A stretch of 64,000 nt of DNA. Source: Methanocorpusculaceae archaeon UBA425 (lineage in GTDB: Archaea; Halobacteriota; Methanomicrobia; Methanomicrobiales; Methanocorpusculaceae). Positions 58,714 to 64,000 of this stretch are shown one piece after another. The notes under the pieces were generated by a model, which searched no databases, had not been told where the DNA came from, and saw nothing but the letters and a program-made list of their open reading frames with translations. Positions within the stretch are counted from its first letter, which is position 1. Every line of letters begins with the position of its first letter. The stretch is taken from assembly GCA_002506085.1 (NCBI GenBank), contig DAWV01000005.1:172377-236376 (forward strand), written 5' to 3'. A program made the translations under genes and the position numbers.

Positions 58714-59795
58714 AAAAAGTCGTTGATGTTTCGCTTCCTATCGGACCGATTCATCCCTGTTTCAAAGAACCCTGCAGAATCAAATGCGAAACCTCGGGTG
58801 AGAGGGTTCTCACCACCGAGGTGGAACTCGGCTACGTAAAAAAAGGCATCGAGAAAATCATGATAGGGCGTCCCTGGCAGGAGACGATATTCCTCGCCGA
58901 GAGGGTCTGCGGAATCTGCTCGGTTGTTCACAATACGGTAATCGTTGAGGCTCTGGAAGAAATAAGCGGTATTACCGTTTCGAGACGGGCGAAAATCCTC
59001 CGCATAATTCTGAACGAACTAGACCGTATTCAGAGTCATCTTCTTGCGAACTACTCATACTGTTATACCATCGAGCACGAAACGCTTGCCATGTATCTGC
59101 TGAATCTCCGTGAAACAGCGATGGATTCCATTGAAATGATGACCGGAACCCGTGTCATGTCGGCATATATAGTCCCGGGAGGAGTCCGTGAGGACCTCTC
59201 GGATGAAAATGCCGCAAAAATTCTGGAAGCGACCTATACGCTGGAGACCGAACTCAAACGATATGTGAAGATGTTCGAAACAGGCCCGATGATTGCCCTT
59301 CGTTCAAAAGGAATCGGCGTTCTATCAGCCGAGGATGCATTAGCTTCGGGAGTTGTCGGCCCTACAGCCCGTGCCAATGGTCTTCCCCGTGATGCCCGCG
59401 AAGCAGACCCGCTCTATCATGAACTTGGCTGGCATATGATTCTCAGGACCGAAAGCGACAACTTCGCCCGGATTATGCTCAGGTTCCAGGAACTCTTCCA
59501 GTCCGTAAATATAATCAGGAACGGACTTGCAGCTCTCGAACCCGGAAAAATACGGAACGGCGGAGAGATGAAGGCGGGTCGGGTGAAACACACCGTTGAA
59601 GCTCCCCGCGGGGATCTTACCTACGACATCGAAATCGATTCCGCAGGTCAGGTTGTGTTTGTCTCAATTCAGACACCGTCCATCCCGAATATTGAAGTCG
59701 CATCACATGCTATGATGAAAAATCTGGCATCCGTCGCCGATGTAACCTCCACATTCATCAGTGCCGACCCGTGTATTGCCTGTGCGGAGCGGTGA
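58710..59795 (+). CDS. ehaO: Eha [NiFe] hydrogenase large subunit, EhaO
   Basis: The 361-residue large subunit has both NiFe motifs: RVCGICSVVHN (Cys67, Cys70) and DPCIACAER (Cys355, Cys358). The protein stops right after the second motif, so there is no C-terminal peptide for a maturation endopeptidase to remove, a known feature of some group 4 enzymes. It oxidises H2, or makes it, with electrons passing to ferredoxin through EhaN and EhaP. The small subunit overlaps at its start. Confidence 0.94.
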   Translation: MKKVVDVSLPIGPIHPCFKEPCRIKCETSGERVLTTEVELGYVKKGIEKIMIGRPWQETIFLAERVCGICSVVHNTVIVEALEEISGITVSRRAKILRIILNELDRIQSHLLANYSYCYTIEHETLAMYLLNLRETAMDSIEMMTGTRVMSAYIVPGGVREDLSDENAAKILEATYTLETELKRYVKMFETGPMIALRSKGIGVLSAEDALASGVVGPTARANGLPRDAREADPLYHELGWHMILRTESDNFARIMLRFQELFQSVNIIRNGLAALEPGKIRNGGEMKAGRVKHTVEAPRGDLTYDIEIDSAGQVVFVSIQTPSIPNIEVASHAMMKNLASVADVTSTFISADPCIACAER

Positions 59796-59796
59796 C

Positions 59797-60393
59797 ATGA
59801 CCCTCTTCAGTTACATCAGCGAATTTCTCAGACCATCCTGGATTAAGTCGTTCTTCACAGTAAAAACGCCGCCTCTTGTAAGCCCCCCGTATTTCAGGGA
59901 CTTCCCGACTCTGACCGGAAAGGAATGCACCCACTGTCTCAACTGCAAAATGATCTGTCCGTCTCCCGGAGCAATTGATGTAATTCAGACCGCAGGCGTC
60001 TGGAATCCCCGGATAATTCAGGGTCACTGCGTTCGGTGCGGATACTGCGTGGAGGCCTGTCCGGAAGGAGTTCTGACCAGCGGCGATTTACTCGCACGCA
60101 AAAAAGAGCAGGGACTCCTTTTCACCCATGAATATAGTATCAAAATTGACACCGGCAAATGCATGGGCTGCGGGAACTGTACCACGGCATGTCCGGTAAA
60201 CCGGGAAATCGATCCGCAGATTGGCGCCGGCGGGACCTCATTTTCTGACCAGGTCCTCATCCGTGTCGAACACGGGAAAAACACAGTCCTGCACAATGAA
60301 CTCTGCAAAGGCTGCAAGACCTGTATGGAGACCTGTCCAAACGGGGCAATTCATGTCATCCGAAAGGTAACCGCCGTGCAGGAGGCAAAATAA
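59797..60393 (+). CDS. ehaP: Eha polyferredoxin subunit with four [4Fe-4S] motifs, EhaP-like
   Basis: From ATG 59797 the product is 198 residues with four cysteine motifs: CTHCLNCKMICP, CVRCGYCVEACP, CMGCGNCTTACP and CKGCKTCMETCP. It should carry electrons between EhaN and the ferredoxin pool. Its last base is the first base of fwdA's ATG, so electron output of the hydrogenase and the CO2-reducing enzyme are encoded next to each other. A direct docking partner role is possible but not shown. Confidence 0.88.
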   Translation: MTLFSYISEFLRPSWIKSFFTVKTPPLVSPPYFRDFPTLTGKECTHCLNCKMICPSPGAIDVIQTAGVWNPRIIQGHCVRCGYCVEACPEGVLTSGDLLARKKEQGLLFTHEYSIKIDTGKCMGCGNCTTACPVNREIDPQIGAGGTSFSDQVLIRVEHGKNTVLHNELCKGCKTCMETCPNGAIHVIRKVTAVQEAK

Positions 60394-62093
60394 TGGATTA
60401 TATCATCAAAAACGCCTGTGTCGTTGACCCCGTCAACAAAATATCCGGCGAAAAGATGGACCTCTTTATTTCCAACGGAAGAATCACGGACGAGGAACCG
60501 AAAAATGCCGAGGTCATCGATGCAGGCGGATGCCTGACTCTGCCCGGGGGAATTGATTCCCATACCCACATCTGCGGAACGAAAGTGAACTTCGGCAGAT
60601 ACATGAGCCCGGAAGATATGCGGGCCGGACGTACACCCCACAGAAACGGAATGCGTGCCGTGTCCGGATACAGTATTCCGACGACCTATGGAAACAGTTA
60701 CCGGTATGCCCTCATGGGATATACCACTCTCACCGAGGGAGCTATGGCTCCTCTCGAAGCCCGTCACACGCACGAGGAGTTCCGGCACACCCCCCTGCAG
60801 GACGGACTCATTCTGACGCTCTTTGACGGAGACTGGGGTCTTATGCGGGCAATCGCAGCCGGCGATATAAAACGGGCGGCTGCGCTAATCGCCTGGCGTC
60901 TTGACGCAGTAAAAGGATACGGTGTGAAACTCACGAATCCTCTTGGTGCTGAACTTTGGAGCTGGGGTAAAAATGTGGACTGCATCAGAAAACCGATTCC
61001 GGATTTTGATGTAAGCCCTGCCGAATACATCAAAGGTGTAATCGAAGCAAACGAAATGCTCGGACTCCCCCACTCTGTGCATATACACTGTAATAACCTC
61101 GGAAAACCCGGAAACTATACCTGTACAATCGGGACGATGGGGCTTGTTCCCGATTTGAACAAAAAACGGCAGACCGCATACTTTACCCACGTCCAGTTCC
61201 ATTCATACGGCGGAAGCGGCTGGAATGATTTCTGTTCAAAGGCCGAGCCTGTTGCAAATTTTGTGAACATGCGCCCCCAACTCACCATCGATATGGGACA
61301 AGTCATGTTCGGACGGACCACAACCATGACGGCGGATGGTCCGATGGAGTTCAACCTTTTCCGTCTTCATCAGGACAAATGGAGTAACCATGATGTCGAG
61401 ATGGAAACAGCATCCGGAGTTATTCCGGTAATTTACCGGCGCAAGAATCTGGTCAACAGTATCATGTGGTCAATCGGTCTCGAACTCGCTCTGCTCACGA
61501 AAAATCCCTGGCAGTGTCTCCTGACAACCGATAATCCGAACGGGGCCCCGTTTGTAAAGTATCCGGAAATCATCGGTCTTCTGATGAGCAAAGAGTATCG
61601 TGACAAGGAGTTTGCACTCATTCACCCGAAGACAAAGAGCCGTGTCGTCCTTCCGGCAATTGAGCGTGAATTGACCTTCGACGAAATCGCAGTCATGACA
61701 CGTGCCGGGCAGGCGCGGGCTCTTGGTCTTCTGGACTTTGGCAAAGGGCATCTCGGACCGGGCGCCGAGGCAGATATCGCAATCTACCCGATTAAACCCG
61801 ACAAGCTTGATCCGTCAAAGCAGTATGCCGAAATCATCAGAGGATTTGCCCAGACGAAATACACGATGAAACTCGGTGTGATGATTTCCAAAGATGATGT
61901 AATTCTCGCAGATAAGCAGAACAGGACATTCTGGTGCAGTCCGAAAGTTCCTGCAAAGTATGATATGACTAAAGACCCCGAACTAATTCATACATTTGAA
62001 CGGTATTATACCATCAGAATGGAAAATTATGCTGTGGATGAGGATTATTACCTGAACAAGAGCATGAAAATTGAAACGGAGACGACATTATGA
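60393..62093 (+). CDS. fwdA: Formylmethanofuran dehydrogenase subunit A
   Basis: The 566-residue protein is the amidohydrolase-like subunit: CLTLPGGIDSHTHICG near residue 50 (HxH metal site), GYGVKLTNPLGAELWSWGKN, HSVHIHCNNLG and LLTTDNPNGAPFV near 370, with the metal-binding Asp. It condenses formate and methanofuran at a dinuclear zinc site after CO2 is reduced at the Mo/W pterin in FwdBD. FwdBD is not in this window. The one-base overlap with ehaP and ATGA overlap with fwdC put it in the hydrogenase operon. Confidence 0.96.
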   Translation: MDYIIKNACVVDPVNKISGEKMDLFISNGRITDEEPKNAEVIDAGGCLTLPGGIDSHTHICGTKVNFGRYMSPEDMRAGRTPHRNGMRAVSGYSIPTTYGNSYRYALMGYTTLTEGAMAPLEARHTHEEFRHTPLQDGLILTLFDGDWGLMRAIAAGDIKRAAALIAWRLDAVKGYGVKLTNPLGAELWSWGKNVDCIRKPIPDFDVSPAEYIKGVIEANEMLGLPHSVHIHCNNLGKPGNYTCTIGTMGLVPDLNKKRQTAYFTHVQFHSYGGSGWNDFCSKAEPVANFVNMRPQLTIDMGQVMFGRTTTMTADGPMEFNLFRLHQDKWSNHDVEMETASGVIPVIYRRKNLVNSIMWSIGLELALLTKNPWQCLLTTDNPNGAPFVKYPEIIGLLMSKEYRDKEFALIHPKTKSRVVLPAIERELTFDEIAVMTRAGQARALGLLDFGKGHLGPGAEADIAIYPIKPDKLDPSKQYAEIIRGFAQTKYTMKLGVMISKDDVILADKQNRTFWCSPKVPAKYDMTKDPELIHTFERYYTIRMENYAVDEDYYLNKSMKIETETTL

Positions 62094-62860
62094 GACGTAT
62101 CACGCTTATTTTACGTGAAGAAGTTGACCCGTATCTCCCAATCGAGGCCGAGGTCATCTGCCCGGCGATACTTTCAAAAAGAATTGATGTCTCAGTTTAC
62201 GTGGGAAACGAGCGAAAGCAGCTAACAGATGTTTTCCATGTCAGAGTTGATGGAGAGGCTGCGGGACCGGCAGCCACGGAGATTATTCTGGTCGGAGACT
62301 GCCATCAGGTGAAACGTGTCGGCGAGTACATGACCGACGGAAGAATCATCATCGAAGGCGATATCGGGATGCACTGCGGAGACTTCATGAACGGCGGCAC
62401 AATCGAGATTCTCGGAAGTGCCGGGGACTGGCTCGGCCGCGAGATGCTGGGCGGAAAAATCCTCTGTCACGGAGATGCCGGAAACTACTGCGGCTCGGGA
62501 TACCGCGGCGGACGAAAAGGTGTTCGCGGCGGTGAAATTCTCGTTGAGGGAAACGTCGGGGATTTCTGTGCCGAGTGTCTCTTTGGCGGGTTTGTCCATG
62601 TAAAAGGAAATGCCGGAATTCATGCGGGTTGTAATATGAAAGGCGGGAAACTGCTCATTGAAGGTGACTGCCTCATGCCCTGCGGCGATATGTTTGACGG
62701 GGAGGCCACGGTCTTTGGACATGTGACTGATTTCCTGCCAACCTTTAAGGAAATCGGAAAAGTTACCGAGGATGGACACGCTCTTGTTTCTTTCAGAGGG
62801 GACGTGGCAAATAGAAATGCAAAAGGGACGCTCCGGGTCGGGTCGTTTGAGCGGATTTAG
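62090..62860 (+). CDS. fwdC: Formylmethanofuran dehydrogenase subunit C
   Basis: The 256-residue protein has a right-handed beta-helix built from repeats of G-x-x-G-x-x-x-G type, for example IIIEGDIGMHCGDFMNGG, ILGSAGDWLGREMLGG, HGDAGNYCGSGYRGG and VKGNAGIHAGCNMKGG, homologous to the C-terminal domain of glutamate synthase. It is a structural subunit bridging FwdA and FwdB. It is the last gene of the eha-fwdAC operon; T-rich TTTTCTTTTTTTAG follows. Confidence 0.96.
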   Translation: MRRITLILREEVDPYLPIEAEVICPAILSKRIDVSVYVGNERKQLTDVFHVRVDGEAAGPAATEIILVGDCHQVKRVGEYMTDGRIIIEGDIGMHCGDFMNGGTIEILGSAGDWLGREMLGGKILCHGDAGNYCGSGYRGGRKGVRGGEILVEGNVGDFCAECLFGGFVHVKGNAGIHAGCNMKGGKLLIEGDCLMPCGDMFDGEATVFGHVTDFLPTFKEIGKVTEDGHALVSFRGDVANRNAKGTLRVGSFERI

Positions 62861-62937
62861 ATAGGATAATTTTCTTTTTTTAGACTTTGCCCTCCAAAAC
62901 GAAATATCTGAGAGCAAAAAATGGAGAAGATATTTTC

Positions 62938-63732
62938 TCAGAATGTGATTTCGCCGGTAAAGACCGTCTCTGCCGGACCGGTCATCAAGGGAGCATCCCC
63001 GACTGTAATATCAAGAGGGCCGCCCGCAGTCTTCACATGAACGACCTCTCCGTGCACTTTACCTGTCTTTGCAGCAATAATGGCGGAGGCCGTCGAACCG
63101 GTACCGCAGGAAAGCGTCTCTCCTTCGACACCGCGTTCAAAAGTCCGGATAACAATATCTGACTGACCGGTAATCTGAACAAAATTCACGTTCGTTCCTT
63201 TCGGGAAAACCGGGTTGTGACGAATCTTTGGTGCGACCTCGTCCAGATTAATGCCCGAAACATCCCCTACGAAAACCACCGCATGGGGAACACCGGTATC
63301 TGCCGAGTAAACAGTCATGCCGTCAATCTCGTGCGTTTCCTGGAATACTGCAGGTCCCATGTTAATTGTCGCCATAAAATCACCATCGGAATCGTAACCC
63401 ACGTGCACCGGCATAATGCCTGCAAGCGTCTCAACCCTGAACGCTTTGGTCTTCACATAGTCCTTATCAAATGCGTATTTTGCAAGACAGCGTATCCCGT
63501 TTCCGCACATCTCAGCCTCACTTGCATCCGGCTGGAAAATCCTCATCCGAATGTCTGCCGTTTTGGATTTGGAAATAAAGAGAATCCCGTCTGCCCCGAT
63601 ACCGAATTTACGTTCGCAGTACACGACAGCAAACTGCGCTTTCATTTCATCAGGAATAATTTCCTCATTCATCTCATCAATGAGAATGAAGTCATTCCCG
63701 TTCCCGTGAAGTTTCGAAAACGCTATCGACAT
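62938..63732 (-). CDS. dapF: Diaminopimelate epimerase
   Basis: With the start at MSIAFSKLHGNGNDFILIDE (63732) the product is 264 residues; the frame is open to 63762. Two catalytic cysteines lie in SEAEMCGNGIRC and GETLSCGTGSTAS. The enzyme interconverts LL- and meso-diaminopimelate for lysine synthesis. It converges with the fwdC end and is monocistronic. Confidence 0.95.
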   Translation of the reverse strand: MSIAFSKLHGNGNDFILIDEMNEEIIPDEMKAQFAVVYCERKFGIGADGILFISKSKTADIRMRIFQPDASEAEMCGNGIRCLAKYAFDKDYVKTKAFRVETLAGIMPVHVGYDSDGDFMATINMGPAVFQETHEIDGMTVYSADTGVPHAVVFVGDVSGINLDEVAPKIRHNPVFPKGTNVNFVQITGQSDIVIRTFERGVEGETLSCGTGSTASAIIAAKTGKVHGEVVHVKTAGGPLDITVGDAPLMTGPAETVFTGEITF

Positions 63733-63762
63733 AACCTTGCGTATTGGTTCCTTGATGGTCAT

Positions 63763-64000
63763 ACTAATCTACTATTGGACGTTGAAGGATTAAAACAACT
63801 TACTTCGCCGTAATTAAATGAACAAATACTCTTCAACTTCTTATAATAGGACTTACGCGGTGTTGGTGTGAATCCTATATGGGAGAGGGGGACCGGATGT
63901 GATCCGGGGTGAGCCGATAGTTTACCGGATTCATTCTCTCCTTTTTTATTCTGGATTTTTGGATGTACTTCGGTTTTGTGTACGGGATTCTTTTTTGATG
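63763..64000. other. Intergenic region at the right edge
   Basis: No supported gene. It contains a hairpin-like CCGGAT-GTG-ATCCGG near 63893-63907 within a purine-rich stretch (GGGAGAGGGGGACC). An ATAGGACTTACGC segment near 63846 resembles ends of some insertion elements, but nothing transposase-like is visible before the edge. Confidence 0.3.

Noticed and set aside
1..64000. CRISPR array or complete mobile element
   Set aside because: I saw no regularly spaced direct repeats, no cas-like genes and no transposase or integrase frame.

Overview
The window is a chromosomal segment of a hydrogenotrophic methanogenic archaeon. Diagnostic genes are formylmethanofuran dehydrogenase subunits (fwdA, fwdC, an fwdF-type polyferredoxin), an energy-converting Eha-type [NiFe] hydrogenase operon, two methanogenesis-marker genes (mmp2, mtxX) and a probable methanofuran-biosynthesis kinase (mfnE). 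A histone, two TATA-binding proteins, TFS, TFE, RfcL, Cdc48, pelota and ABCE1 are plainly archaeal. Base composition is balanced by eye. The gene set fits the Methanomicrobiales, and a Methanocorpusculum-like organism is my best guess from memory, not a computed result. Coding density is high, with many ATGA start/stop overlaps and TATA boxes close to starts. I saw no CRISPR array, rRNA, complete transposon or prophage.

Layout. 1-7.6 kb: cut-off exported protein, mfnE, zinc ribbon plus EF-1beta, Cdc48 with two unusual insertions, polyferredoxin, small lipoprotein, M24 peptidase. 7.9-14.1 kb: ribosome-rescue island, with pelota and RqcH on the minus strand and, divergently, an Fe-S/EMC6-like fusion protein and ABCE1, then dCTP deaminase. 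14.3-18.8 kb: RfcL, a decayed TrmB-like regulator, mmp2-mtxX, histone. 18.8-27.9 kb: two minus-strand operons, mat-hisG-hisA-hisB and korDABC-sucCD-dacZ; the second ends in a c-di-AMP synthase. 27.9-33.6 kb: a structured intergenic region, ACT protein, homoserine dehydrogenase, a DDTD-motif protein, MoaD/MoaE, FKBP, IlvE, tRNA-Glu(UUC) and a TPR protein.

33.7-38.2 kb holds a six-gene operon of zinc-ribbon membrane proteins, a four-helix membrane protein, a helical protein and an SPFH protein with tandem zinc ribbons. It resembles the Bacillus YdjG/YdjI membrane-stress module and is the best candidate here for a little-described system. 38.3-49.4 kb is rich in information-processing genes (two TBPs, TFS, TFE, Trm56), with archaeosortase A, the homocysteine-forming sulfurtransferase set and hisD. 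49.4-53.3 kb has a decayed paralogue fragment beside an intact 5TMR-LYT membrane protein, MarC, an exonuclease-like protein, an RNase HI-TrmO fusion and a PEBP protein.

53.6-62.9 kb is one tightly overlapping operon in which Eha membrane subunits, small and large hydrogenase subunits and a four-cluster ferredoxin run straight into fwdA and fwdC. This links H2-driven, ion-gradient-dependent ferredoxin reduction to the first CO2-fixing step of methanogenesis. dapF closes the window. Themes that tie genes together are energy coupling at the formyl-methanofuran step (eha-fwdAC, fwdF, mfnE, moaDE for the pterin cofactor), ribosome rescue (pelota, RqcH, ABCE1) and amino-acid synthesis (his, hom, ilvE, dapF, homocysteine).
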